Source of the DNA: Fen-1298 sp963833465
GTDB taxonomy: Bacteria > Bacteroidota > Ignavibacteria > UBA10030
Direction: 5' to 3'
Assembly: GCA_963833465.1 (NCBI GenBank)
Contig: CAWHXW010000005.1
Location: 124,001 to 188,000, forward strand
DNA: 64,000 bases
The position numbers and the translations under genes are program-made. This document shows, piece after piece, positions 1-10,000 of the stretch (its first letter is position 1; every line of letters starts with the position of its first letter). Under the pieces are notes generated by a model that searched no databases, was not told the DNA's origin, and saw only the letters and a program-made list of their open reading frames with translations.

Positions 1-2012
1 GTTGAACTGAATGTGAGTTTATAGACTGGCAGGAATGCGGAATCTTTATAGAGAGCGGGAATATTCTTTAATGATATTTCATGATTATGTACGAATAATT
101 CCACCGATGACCTTGAAGCATAATTTACTTTTTCAAATAATTCGGATTCATACTTTCTGACACATTGATTTCTCTTTTCTGCAACAGCGTCCGGATTCAG
201 ATAATCCCTATCATGAAATAGTTCGTCAATCTTTATTTCGGCAGCACCCCATAATTTGTCATTCAAATAATTAGAAATTGTCCTGATCTGGTGGCCAAAA
301 GAAAGAGTGTCGATGCCGGGGTATTGCACAAGAAGAAACCCCAGTGAATGATTGGCATTGAGCAGCTTAATTACACTTTTATAATTTTCCTGCCCTTTGA
401 ATATATTGATTTGAGGCACAATCTCCTCTGCTTTTTCGTACTGCAGCTTTAACTCTTTTATTCGAATGGTTTCGGTTGTTAACCGTTTTTTTGTCCACAC
501 AGCAATTTTACTGCTGCTGTATGGATTAATTTCTGCCGGAAGTGATTCGGGAATATTATTCTCAATTTCTTCTATATCTTTATGTGCTTCTAAATAAAAA
601 GTATCAGACGGCCATGCCGCTGTATGTTTAAACATAGCTTCAATCTCTGTAGATTTTTCATCCACTACTTGCAGGGCTTTTATTTGTTCAATAAGACCTT
701 CTAAAAACATTGTTACACTATTATTTTTATGGTCAAGCATCACAGCACATTTATACTTTCCGTACTTTTCCACATGTCCTACTTCCGATTCAGGCAGCAT
801 GTTCTGTGTCTTTTCAAGTAATGCCAGCATTTCGCTATAAAATAATTTTCCCGGCCGGCCTGAGATATTTGATACCATATTATTAATGTCCGCTAAATTA
901 TTCTCGACCGCAAGTAATGCATTAAGTTCTTTATCGTACTTGTGGAAGAATGCTATTACATTTAATAGATCATCAGAAATATCTTCACCGAATACTTTGT
1001 AAAATTTAGGAACATAATCAAGTTCTTGATGCGATCCTAAATCATAGATATTTGCACTATTCTTCACAATTTTACTGTAATATGGAAGAATATCGTTCAG
1101 ATGTTGAGAGAATATTTTCCGTATCTTTTCGTTAATACGCGCCGGATATCGTCTTAAATCCGAGAGAAAATCCGTAAATTCTGGTAATGCTTTTATAAAT
1201 GACACTATGTTATCACGGGTCTCCTTTTCTTTTTTAAGATTTGTCAGGATTGCCAAATAATTATTTTGAAAAAGCATCTCATCGTTGACATTTGCCCGAA
1301 AAGCAGTATATGTCGAGTATGCCGCATCGTTGCTCTCTTTGATATTTGATGGGAACACTTGTTCTAACTTGAGCATATCCTTGTACATTGACTGCAAATT
1401 CTTGTTCTTCGGAGATATACTTGCAATCAAACGATCGAAATCAATAATATCCGTATTATAATTTGCATCAATAACATTATAAATTATCCGGTCGACTGTA
1501 TTATTTGCTAATATTTTTTTGTACTTGTCGTATTCAATTTCAAATTTGTACCGCCATTGTTGGACATATCTGTAGCGCAGCGCCAATTCTGTCTCTTGCC
1601 TGACGGTATCAATCAACCACGAATAATATGCAGACATCGAATCGATTGGATATATACAGATACTGTCGCTTGCATGATTCTCATCAAATATTTTTTGAAT
1701 TGATCCTTCTTTAAAACCAAATGAATGTGTTAGTGTGGTTTCAATTTGCGCATTGAAATAATTTTGAAGATAGCAATAAAGCAACGGTTTGTTTTTCCCG
1801 ACCAAAACAAGATAGAAATCGTTTTTCTCTGGTCTGGGAAACTTAATAGCATATTTTTCATCTCTTTTAAGTACAAAGTTCTCATCACCGTTTTTCAGGT
1901 ATTCATATTGCCCTTCTTTTGGAACAATCTCCGGGTTTGGATTTAATTCCTGATATGTTGCGCAGCCGGTTAAGAATAGGGCAAATAAACATAAGATATT
2001 TCGATACATCAT
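1..2012 (-). CDS. Large lipoprotein of unknown family, cut by left edge
   Basis: The frame opens at ATG 2012, eight bases after a GGAGG ribosome-binding site, and stays open for about 670 codons to the left edge, so the C-terminus is missing. A second ATG at 2009 is possible. The N-terminus has a short hydrophobic stretch ending in a lipobox (FLTGC), which predicts export and lipid anchoring. The rest is a long polar protein rich in Asn, Lys, Glu and Tyr with many likely helices. I see no repeat, cysteine cluster or catalytic motif that I recognise. It lies downstream of tRNA-Phe on the same strand. The lipoprotein call is well supported, but no function can be assigned. Confidence 0.8.
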   Translation of the reverse strand, partial: MMYRNILCLFALFLTGCATYQELNPNPEIVPKEGQYEYLKNGDENFVLKRDEKYAIKFPRPEKNDFYLVLVGKNKPLLYCYLQNYFNAQIETTLTHSFGFKEGSIQKIFDENHASDSICIYPIDSMSAYYSWLIDTVRQETELALRYRYVQQWRYKFEIEYDKYKKILANNTVDRIIYNVIDANYNTDIIDFDRLIASISPKNKNLQSMYKDMLKLEQVFPSNIKESNDAAYSTYTAFRANVNDEMLFQNNYLAILTNLKKEKETRDNIVSFIKALPEFTDFLSDLRRYPARINEKIRKIFSQHLNDILPYYSKIVKNSANIYDLGSHQELDYVPKFYKVFGEDISDDLLNVIAFFHKYDKELNALLAVENNLADINNMVSNISGRPGKLFYSEMLALLEKTQNMLPESEVGHVEKYGKYKCAVMLDHKNNSVTMFLEGLIEQIKALQVVDEKSTEIEAMFKHTAAWPSDTFYLEAHKDIEEIENNIPESLPAEINPYSSSKIAVWTKKRLTTETIRIKELKLQYEKAEEIVPQINIFKGQENYKSVIKLLNANHSLGFLLVQYPGIDTLSFGHQIRTISNYLNDKLWGAAEIKIDELFHDRDYLNPDAVAEKRNQCVRKYESELFEKVNYASRSSVELFVHNHEISLKNIPALYKDSAFLPVYKLTFSS

Positions 2013-2211
2013 TTTAAGTTCCTCCAGTAAAGTTGCATTTTCATATATAATATCAGCAAGTTCGTCTGATATTTCAAGCTGCAATAAATATTTTTTTGAA
2101 AATGTACTTCAACGCACAAATATCATTGAATTATATTCTAAGGCATGTTTAACACAAATTCTGTAGGAATTGAGAAGAAAAAGTATCAGAAATTATCGAA
2201 TACCTTTTTTG

Positions 2212-2284
2212 TGGACAGGGAGGGAATTGAACCCCCGACACATGGATTTTCAGTCCATTGCTCTACCAACTGAGCTACCTGTCC
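2212..2284 (-). tRNA. tRNA-Phe (anticodon GAA)
   Basis: A 73-base cloverleaf reads on the minus strand: acceptor GGACAGG pairs with CCTGTCC, the D-arm is TAGCTCAGTTGGTAGAGC, the anticodon loop is CTGAAAA (anticodon GAA) and the T-loop is TTCAATT. The discriminator base is A and the CCA tail is not encoded. Confidence 0.96.
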
Positions 2285-2285
2285 A

Positions 2286-2312
2286 ATAAAAATCCCGCTG
2301 GACCACAGCGGG
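2286..2312 (-). terminator. Rho-independent terminator behind the acyl-CoA dehydrogenase
   Basis: A 7-bp GC-rich stem, CCCGCTG/CAGCGGG with a 5-base loop (2294-2312), is followed on the minus strand by a T-tract. It lies between the end of the acyl-CoA dehydrogenase gene and tRNA-Phe, so it should close the glmS-side operon and insulate the tRNA. Confidence 0.85.
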
Positions 2313-2367
2313 ACCAAAAACTTAATTAAAACTACCAGAGTTTTTGCAAAAAGTCAAGAAATGATTC

Positions 2368-3510
2368 TTAGACTATTCCGTTCCTCTTTAAAATATCATG
2401 TGCGATTACAAGACGCTGGACCTCGCTAGTCCCTTCAAAAATTTTATTGATGCGGGCATCGCGATAATATCGTTCAACTGGAAGTTCTCTGGAATATCCC
2501 ATACCGCCATGTATCTGCACTGCCATATCGGCAACTTTACAAAGTTGTTCTGAGGCATATAGTTTTACATACGCTGCTTGCCGCGATACCGTTTTCTTTT
2601 CATCATATTCTTGCGCTGTTCGATATACCATAGATTCTAATGCATATATGGTCAATGAAATATCCGCAAGCATAAATTGGATTGACTGAAAATGCGAAAT
2701 CGGTTCATTGAATTGCTTCCGTTCCTTTGCGTACTTTGCGCTCATTTCCAATAATTCTTTCATTGCACCGAGGCATGCCGCACCTAAACCAAGCCGTCCG
2801 GCATCTAATGTTTTCATTGCAATAAGAAATCCTCTCCCATCAACACCAATGAGATTTTCTTTTGGGATATGGACATTCTCAAAAGTTAGCGCATTTGTCA
2901 TGCTGCCTCGAATGCCCATCTTTTTTTCTTTTGGCCCTGCATGAAAACCGGGTGTTTTTGTTTCAACTACAAAAGCACTGATCCCGCGTTCCGTTCTTGC
3001 AAAAACAGAAAGTATATCTGCAAAACCGCCATTTGTAATCCACAATTTTTCGCCATTGATAACCCATTCGTTGCCATCCAAGTGTGCTTTTGTTCTTAAA
3101 TTAAATGAATCGGAGCCAGCATTGGCTTCTGTTAATGCAAATCCGCCAATATATTTTCCTTCAGCAAGCGGAACGAGATATTTTTTCTTTAATTCCTCCG
3201 AACCTCCGATATAGATTGCGTTGGCACCTATAGATTGATGTGCTCCGATAAAAGTTGAAGTAGAAAGACATCCGCGTCCTATTTCTTCCTGCATCACACA
3301 ATAACCAACTTCACCAAATCCGCCTCCGCCGTACTCTTGCGGAAATGAAGCTCCAAGAAAACCGGTGTCGGCAATTTTTCTAATTAATTCGGGCGGTATG
3401 CATTCTTCTTCATCGATTTTCTGTGCAAGCGGCTTTACTTCTGCTTTCACAAAATCCCGCGCCATATCCCGTAGCATCTTTTGTTCTTCCGTAAATTCAA
3501 ATTGAAACAT
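2368..3510 (-). CDS. Acyl-CoA dehydrogenase (short/branched-chain type)
   Basis: This is a flavoprotein that introduces the alpha-beta double bond into acyl-CoA and passes electrons to ETF. The 380 residues match the usual family length. The FAD/substrate signature GGFALTEANAGSD lies at about 122-134, the RKQF motif of the C-terminal helical domain at about 264-267, and the catalytic glutamate in IFEGTSEVQ at about 359. The position of that glutamate fits short-chain and glutaryl/butyryl-type enzymes rather than isovaleryl-type. The start has AAAGGA upstream. It is last in a run with a FabL-like reductase and glmS, about 30 bases behind the reductase, and ends before a terminator. The exact acyl chain cannot be told from sequence. 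Confidence 0.93.
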   Translation of the reverse strand: MFQFEFTEEQKMLRDMARDFVKAEVKPLAQKIDEEECIPPELIRKIADTGFLGASFPQEYGGGGFGEVGYCVMQEEIGRGCLSTSTFIGAHQSIGANAIYIGGSEELKKKYLVPLAEGKYIGGFALTEANAGSDSFNLRTKAHLDGNEWVINGEKLWITNGGFADILSVFARTERGISAFVVETKTPGFHAGPKEKKMGIRGSMTNALTFENVHIPKENLIGVDGRGFLIAMKTLDAGRLGLGAACLGAMKELLEMSAKYAKERKQFNEPISHFQSIQFMLADISLTIYALESMVYRTAQEYDEKKTVSRQAAYVKLYASEQLCKVADMAVQIHGGMGYSRELPVERYYRDARINKIFEGTSEVQRLVIAHDILKRNGIV

Positions 3511-3542
3511 ATTAATTTCCTTTTTCCTGATTAATATTTTAC

Positions 3543-4388
3543 TTATTTATAATCGTGTTGATTTCTATGACCTGCGAAAGCTGAAATATCTTCTCCTCCA
3601 TCCACCCCTAAGCTATTTCCGGATATCCAAAGCGCTTCATCGGCAGAAAGAAGAACAATTGCCTTAGCAACATCTTCCGGTGTTGTAAGTCTTCCTGATG
3701 GATTTTTACGGCGCGCTGTTTCGCGCATCTCAGCATTTCCTGGAATTTTACGCAGCGCAGGCGTATCCGTTACTCCTGCCATTATCGCATTCGCTGTGAT
3801 TCCCATATGCCCAAGCTCCATTGCAAGCTGGCGAATATGCGCTTCCAAACTCGCTTTTGCAGCAGATATAGCGCCGTAATAAGGCATGGCCGTGTGTCCA
3901 CCCGAACTTGTCATTCCAAAAATACGCCCTCCATGTATCATTAAATTTCTTGAGATCAATCCTTGCACCCAATATACAAGACTGTGCGCCATTACATTGA
4001 CTGTCATTTCCATTTGTGCTGGACTTATAGCATCATCCGGTTTCTTTGCAATAAATTGTTTCAATGTTCCGAATGCAAGCGAATGAAGAAATACTTTTAT
4101 TGTATCAGAAGAATTAATAGCAAATTGCTCTTGAATATCATCGAGGGTCTCATCTTGTTTAATTTTATCTGCCGCATTAATATTATAAAACACAGTCTTG
4201 GCACCGGTTCTTTTTATTTCCTTGATTAAATTCTGAACATTCGACATCGTAGCTTGTCGATCAAGATGCACTCCAAAAATATTCATTCCATGCCTTGCCA
4301 ATTCAATCGCAGTTGCTGCACCAAATCCGCTGGAAGCTCCAAGTATAAGCGCCCATTCATTTGGTCTAAATTTTGACTCTTGTTTCAT
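3543..4388 (-). CDS. SDR-family reductase, FabL-like (enoyl-ACP reductase III type)
   Basis: This is a Rossmann-fold short-chain dehydrogenase of 281 residues. The nucleotide-binding GASSGFG lies at 17-23. The catalytic pair is Tyr171 and Lys178, spaced Y-x6-K, which is the spacing of FabI/FabL enoyl-ACP reductases rather than the Y-x3-K of ordinary SDRs. The segment HSLAFG near 102 also resembles the FabI/FabL active-site loop, and the end (SGNSLGVDGG) is typical of the family. It probably reduces trans-2-enoyl-ACP (or enoyl-CoA) with NAD(P)H in fatty-acid synthesis. It sits between glmS and the acyl-CoA dehydrogenase with short gaps, which suggests cotranscription. A different SDR substrate remains possible. 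Confidence 0.8.
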   Translation of the reverse strand: MKQESKFRPNEWALILGASSGFGAATAIELARHGMNIFGVHLDRQATMSNVQNLIKEIKRTGAKTVFYNINAADKIKQDETLDDIQEQFAINSSDTIKVFLHSLAFGTLKQFIAKKPDDAISPAQMEMTVNVMAHSLVYWVQGLISRNLMIHGGRIFGMTSSGGHTAMPYYGAISAAKASLEAHIRQLAMELGHMGITANAIMAGVTDTPALRKIPGNAEMRETARRKNPSGRLTTPEDVAKAIVLLSADEALWISGNSLGVDGGEDISAFAGHRNQHDYK

Positions 4389-4456
4389 ATCTTTTTACAC
4401 TTTCCTTTGATAAACTATTATTGAAAGATACACGGAATTTTTTAAAAAACAATTCC

Positions 4457-6295
4457 TTATTCTACTGTGACGCTCTTTGCAAGGTTTCTTGGCTGATCCA
4501 CATGGCATCCTCTCGACACAGCAATGTAATATGCAAGTAATTGCAGCGGAATAACAGAAAGGATTGGCGAGAACAAATCAAATGTTTGGGGGATGCAAAT
4601 TAAATAATCGGATAACTGACTAATATTTTTCTCGGCATTATTAACAATAGCTATAACTCTCCCGCATCGTGCTTTAACTTCCTGAATATTGCTCATAATT
4701 TTTTCATAAGTTCTATCATGCGGCGCAATAAATACGACCGGCATTTTCGCATCAATTAATGCAATAGGTCCATGTTTCATTTCTGCAGCAGGATACCCCT
4801 CTGCATGAATATAGGAGATTTCTTTTAATTTAAGCGCCCCCTCAAGTGCAGCTGGAAAATTATATCCTCTGCCAAGGTAGAGGAAGTTTTTAGTTTTCCT
4901 AAATTCACTTGCAATATACTCAACTTGTTTTGTATCTGAAAGAATTGTTTTCACTTTTTCTGGCAGTGATTTTAATTCTTGAACTAATTCAATGCCTTGT
5001 TCCCGTGTCATTCCTTTGCGTCTTGCAAGCAGAATAGTCAGAAGCGCCAATACTGTTAATTGAGATGTAAATGCTTTTGTTGAAGCAACTCCAATTTCCG
5101 GCCCTGCATGAATATAAACACCGCCGTCACTTTCGCGAGCAATAGAACTCCCAACTACGTTACATATTCCAATAGCTGTTGCTCCTTTTGCGTGAGCTTC
5201 ACGCAAAGCTGCAAGTGTATCTGCTGTCTCGCCGCTTTGGCTAATAAGAATTACAATATCTTCTTTTGTTAAAATCGGGCTTCGATATCTAAACTCTGAA
5301 GCATATTCAACTTCCACAGGAATGTGTGCATACTGCTCAAGCATATATTCTCCAATTAAAGCAGCATGCCAAGACGTGCCGCAAGCAGCAAAAATTAGAC
5401 GCGGTGCATTCACAATTCTCTCAATTACTCCATCAAGTCCTCCAAGCTTTACATTTCCTTCTTCTTCCAGCAATCTCCCTCTCATTGCATTCTGAATCGA
5501 CTCAGACTGTTCATAAATTTCTTTCAACATAAAGTGAGTAAATCCACCCTTTTCAATCTGTTCGAGATCGAATGTAAGTTCTTCCTCTACTTTCGTGATT
5601 TTAACGTCACTGAGTGTTTTGATTGTTACATTATCTGCCGTCAGCTCTGCAACCTCACCATCCCCCAAATAGACAACTTGCCGCGTGTGTTCGATAATTG
5701 CAGCCGCATCTGCAGCAACGATATTTTCACCATCACCAATTCCTAGAATAAGTGGGCTGCCCATTCTAGCTGCGACGATTTTATCTGGTTCACGTGATGA
5801 TAATACGACAAGTCCGTATGTTCCTGTTACCTGTTTCATCGCTAAACGAACAGCTTCAAAAAGATTTTGAGTTGACTTGTATATTTCTTCAATTAAATGC
5901 GCAACAACTTCTGTATCTGTAGCACTAATGAAATTGTGCCCTTCCTGAAGCAGTTTCGTTTTAATAGCAAGGTAATTTTCTATGATGCCATTGTGAACTA
6001 CGGCAATTTCATTCTTGCAATCTATTTGTGGATGCGCATTAATATCATTTGGTTCACCGTGAGTAGCCCAACGCGTATGGCCCATACCGATATGCACATC
6101 TGGGATTGGTAAGCCATTATTTATTTTTTTTAAAAGGTCATCAACCTTCCCCTTTTGTTTTTTAATATACAACGTATTATTGCTAATGAGTGCTATTCCC
6201 GCCGAGTCATATCCACGGTATTCCATACGCTTCAACCCCTCCATTAAAATCGGAAGCGCACTTTTTTTCCCGATGTATCCTACAATACCACACAT
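4457..6295 (-). CDS. glmS: Glutamine-fructose-6-phosphate aminotransferase (isomerizing)
   Basis: It makes glucosamine-6-phosphate from fructose-6-phosphate and glutamine, the first step toward UDP-GlcNAc for peptidoglycan and LPS. The protein starts MCGIVGYIG, so Cys2 becomes the N-terminal nucleophile of the glutaminase domain (about 1-230). Two SIS sugar-isomerase domains follow (about 290-430 and 460-600), with CGTSWHA and SQSGETADT motifs, and the C-terminus LAKSVTVE is family-typical. The 612 residues match full length. A GGAGA ribosome-binding site precedes ATG 6295. The 13-base gap to pgeF leaves no room for a glmS ribozyme, and none is seen. Confidence 0.98.
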   Translation of the reverse strand: MCGIVGYIGKKSALPILMEGLKRMEYRGYDSAGIALISNNTLYIKKQKGKVDDLLKKINNGLPIPDVHIGMGHTRWATHGEPNDINAHPQIDCKNEIAVVHNGIIENYLAIKTKLLQEGHNFISATDTEVVAHLIEEIYKSTQNLFEAVRLAMKQVTGTYGLVVLSSREPDKIVAARMGSPLILGIGDGENIVAADAAAIIEHTRQVVYLGDGEVAELTADNVTIKTLSDVKITKVEEELTFDLEQIEKGGFTHFMLKEIYEQSESIQNAMRGRLLEEEGNVKLGGLDGVIERIVNAPRLIFAACGTSWHAALIGEYMLEQYAHIPVEVEYASEFRYRSPILTKEDIVILISQSGETADTLAALREAHAKGATAIGICNVVGSSIARESDGGVYIHAGPEIGVASTKAFTSQLTVLALLTILLARRKGMTREQGIELVQELKSLPEKVKTILSDTKQVEYIASEFRKTKNFLYLGRGYNFPAALEGALKLKEISYIHAEGYPAAEMKHGPIALIDAKMPVVFIAPHDRTYEKIMSNIQEVKARCGRVIAIVNNAEKNISQLSDYLICIPQTFDLFSPILSVIPLQLLAYYIAVSRGCHVDQPRNLAKSVTVE

Positions 6296-6308
6296 AATCT
6301 ATCTCCAG

Positions 6309-7052
6309 TTACGGTTTTAAACAAATAACAGTCATCATCCTGCCAGCACTTTTTCCATCTCGTCTATAAGAATGGAACAATTTGTTCTCGCAAATCGTGC
6401 AATGTTTGCTGATTTCAATATTACCAGTGACAACTCCCTGCTGTTGAAGTTGAAATGCATTTTTTTTCTTTAAATCAATAAATATCTTCGTCTTATTATA
6501 AGGTACAATTTTATTCTTGAACTTCACAGCAACTTTCTTGCCCACTTCGTAACAACACACTCCGGCTGATGGACCTATAAAGGCAAGGATATCTTTAGTA
6601 TTAGTTTTAAATTCATTCTTCATCTTAAATAAAACATGTTTGATAAATGCATTTGCGGTGCCTCTCCATCCTGCATGAACTGCTGCAATTATTTTTTGTA
6701 TTGGATCGTAGAGTAAGATTGGAACACAATCGGCAACCATTAAAACTAATGCTACACCGCCTGTATTCATAATCAGAGCATCGCAGTTTTTATATTCACC
6801 CGGTTTAGCGACCACAAAACAATTGTTTGAATGAGATTGAAGAGGAACAGCAAGTTCATTATTGGATATTCCAAAATTTAAAAAGAATGTCTCCCGATTC
6901 ATTTTAACTATTTTGGGATCATCGCCGACATCATAACTTAGATTCATTTCGAATTCAGAATAATTCTTACTTCCAAGTTTAGTGCTCATTCCTGAACGAA
7001 CTTCCGGATAGCCTGAAAATATTTTCGGTAATATCAATGTCCTTTCAAGCAT
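6309..7052 (-). CDS. pgeF: PgeF/YfiH-type multicopper-oxidase-like (laccase-domain) protein
   Basis: This protein has a Cu-polyphenol-oxidase fold. In E. coli the family edits peptidoglycan precursors that carry L-Ser in place of L-Ala, and several homologues also act as purine nucleoside phosphorylases. Family motifs are VADCVPILLYD, the metal-site segment VHAGWRGT and GPSAGVCCYEVG. The longest frame begins with TTG at 7076 inside the kinase gene. ATG 7052, which overlaps the kinase stop by 8 bases, is the better start and gives about 247 residues, close to family length. Coupling to the upstream kinase and downstream glmS by short spacing or overlap suggests one transcript. Confidence 0.88.
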   Translation of the reverse strand: MLERTLILPKIFSGYPEVRSGMSTKLGSKNYSEFEMNLSYDVGDDPKIVKMNRETFFLNFGISNNELAVPLQSHSNNCFVVAKPGEYKNCDALIMNTGGVALVLMVADCVPILLYDPIQKIIAAVHAGWRGTANAFIKHVLFKMKNEFKTNTKDILAFIGPSAGVCCYEVGKKVAVKFKNKIVPYNKTKIFIDLKKKNAFQLQQQGVVTGNIEISKHCTICENKLFHSYRRDGKSAGRMMTVICLKP

Positions 7053-10000
7053 ACTGAATTGGAAGCTGAATTTCAAATGTAGTTCCTTTCCCGCGTTCGC
7101 TTTGGCAGGTTATTTTTCCGCCATGGTCTTCAATTACTCTCCTTGCTATTGCTAATCCAATTCCCATTCCTTCTGACTTTGTTGAAAAATTTGGCTCAAA
7201 TATCTTTGTTCGTATCTCTTCTGGAATTCCTAAACCAGTGTCAGAGATTACAATAAGGCACATTCGCCCATCTTTGGAAGTGCTGATAGTAATTGTTCCT
7301 TCCTTTTCAATAGCTTGAATAGCGTTTCTTATAATGTTAATAAAAACTCCGCGAAGCTGATCGCTGTCTGCAATTGCCACCACATCAGGAGATGCAAGTC
7401 GATCAATAAAAGTGATTCCCTCTACTTCTCTGAATAAATTAATTGCTTCCTTTAATAAATTATCAATACTTACTTTTTCAAATTTCCTTTCCGGTATTTT
7501 GGCAAAGTGTGAAAATTCTGTCGCAATGCGTGAGAGAGCTTCAATTTGCTCGATTACTGTTTGTGCAACACGCTGGAGAATTTCTTCCCTCTCTGGTGCC
7601 CGATCTTTAAATGCCTGCCGCAAATGTTGAATAGAAAGCTTCATAGGTGTAAGCGGATTTCTGATTTCATGCGCTATTTGTTTAGCCATTTCTTTCCATG
7701 CGCTTTCGCGTTCATGTTTAGCAAGTTCCTCTCTGCTTATTCGCAGCTTTGAGATCATATCATTAAATGACCGTGCAAGTGTACCTATTTCATCACGTGA
7801 TTTTACAACAACATTTATATTAAGCTTTCCATCTGCAACGTTTTTTACTGCGTTCGTCAATTTATACAAAGGACGCGTAAAACGTAAAGCAAGTATCGCA
7901 CCGCCTGCCAAGGCAATTCCAAAAATAACTGCATAAACACTGAAGACATATACATTTTGATTAGATATTTCAGCTTCGATTTCCTTTTGTCTATTTAATG
8001 TCGGAATAGCAATTATACCTACAATATTTCCAACGATTTTAATTGGAGTGTAACCGACAACGTACTCAACCGATCCAAATTTTTCATTTCTTAAAAAATA
8101 AGTTCTTTTATCTAGTACAGTTGATGCAAAGACTTTGCCGTTAAGTCGAGTGTCTAATAAAGATGCACGATAAAGTTCGGATCTGCTGCTTGCTTGTATA
8201 GATGCATTATGATAAACTGAAAAATCAACTCCATATTCAGCGGCAATTGCTTCACAAAAATCGTCGTCGACACCTTTTACAAAATCTTCTTCATCAGAGA
8301 CATATGAGCTGATTCTATCCTGCAACTTAGCCAGCTCGCTATACAGTTCAATTTCTCCTTGCTTTTGAACTCGTTCTGTAACAAGCTGTTTACTATAGTA
8401 ACTCAACACTACGAGCGGTGCAAGTGTAATACATACGAATCCAATTAACAGTTTACCTCTAAATCCAATCAAAAGTATTTCATTCTGCATGCTTTTACGA
8501 ATGCATAAACCGATTCCTATTGCTGCCAAGAAGGTAAGACAGATAAAAAATTCCTGCAAATAACCAAACATATCCCAGCGAAAATCTAATTCTTCTAAAC
8601 TAATAGCTGCAATTCTTTCAGGTGCTGCAGCATCGGTCATAAATACGGTTTGTGTTTTATATCCATTAATCAAAATATCTTTCCATAGAAATAGATTATT
8701 TTGTTTCTGAAGTTCACTGTCGATGGTTGCAGATATTCGGTTTTCCGGAAATAATTTTCTTCCCGTTGAGAATAGCAATGAATCATTTTTATATTCGTGG
8801 ATTGCAACTTCGCGCACAGCATCATTCTCCAGCCGATCTCCATACTGCCGCAGTGGTTCTGTTTCTTCTTCATGAAATATTGTTTTTAGGTGCTCCGATA
8901 AAATCAGTGCAATACTGCCAAGTAATTGTCCGTTTGAATCACGAATAGTACTCCATATTCCATATAATTTACCCAATATTTTCGGCTCTGCTGGCTCAAT
9001 AACTTGAATTGCCTCTTCTTCACCGGCAAATACTTTTGTAAGAATATTCTGCTGTTCCGATTTAGTCATTCCTACAACAAACCGATCCATTTCATTGCCT
9101 TGCTGATCGTACAAAATAAGAGCAGAATTGTATCCCTCTTTGCCAATTAATGATTTTGTCCAAAGAACAAATGCAAGATTGTTCATTTTTGCCGATAAAA
9201 AAGAATTTTGGTTTAAATTATCTGCAAAATATTCGATTGATGTTCGTAGTCCATCCTGTACAACATTTGTCAGCCAACTATCAGAAGGGCGCAAGAACTC
9301 ATTTCCAATATTTTCTACTTCTTTATGTTCTCTTTTTTTAAGTTCTTGATGCAATAAAGGTGCGCTTATAACAAATGAACATATAATCATGCATGCTGCA
9401 AATCTCCACTGCTGCAATGCTGAATCTAACCCTGCTTTTTTCCAATAAATAATTAACTCTAAAAAAATAACACAGATTGCGATAAAAATAATTGAACAGA
9501 GAAGCGGAATTATTTGAGTACTATCGAGGACAGCAAAGATTGGGATGCTAATAATAATAGAACTGATAAATAAAATTTGCAGTTCAGCCTCTCTTTGAGA
9601 AAAATATATAAGGAATAATTTTCTTCCACCATAGAGCATTACAATTGAGATGCACAGCAGAGAAGTGCCAAGCATAATGATATTAAAATACATAAGCGCA
9701 GCGGTTTTATCTGGAAGAATTTCAGATGGATTACTATATCGAATTGTTGAATCGAAAACGAAACTACGCACTGCTTCGCTAAATCCACGAAAAAGCCAAA
9801 GAGTCAGCATCGAAATAATACAGACAAGTATTATAAATCTAATTCGTACAAATCCTCTGCTAACTTTCGCAAACATTCCTTTTACTTCATTCTTAAATAC
9901 AATACGTGAAAATAATAACCAACTAGAAAACAATATTGCCAATACAGTAAGAATGAGTTCTCCGAGCGAAGAGGTTAATCCAAAAATAAAAGGTGAAGCG

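Noticed and set aside
1746..1946. Plus-strand 66-codon frame near the left edge
   Set aside because: It lies opposite the long open lipoprotein frame, which has a ribosome-binding site and lipobox; the plus-strand frame has neither.
4457..6308. glmS ribozyme upstream of glmS
   Set aside because: Only 13 bases separate glmS from pgeF; no ribozyme-like leader is present.
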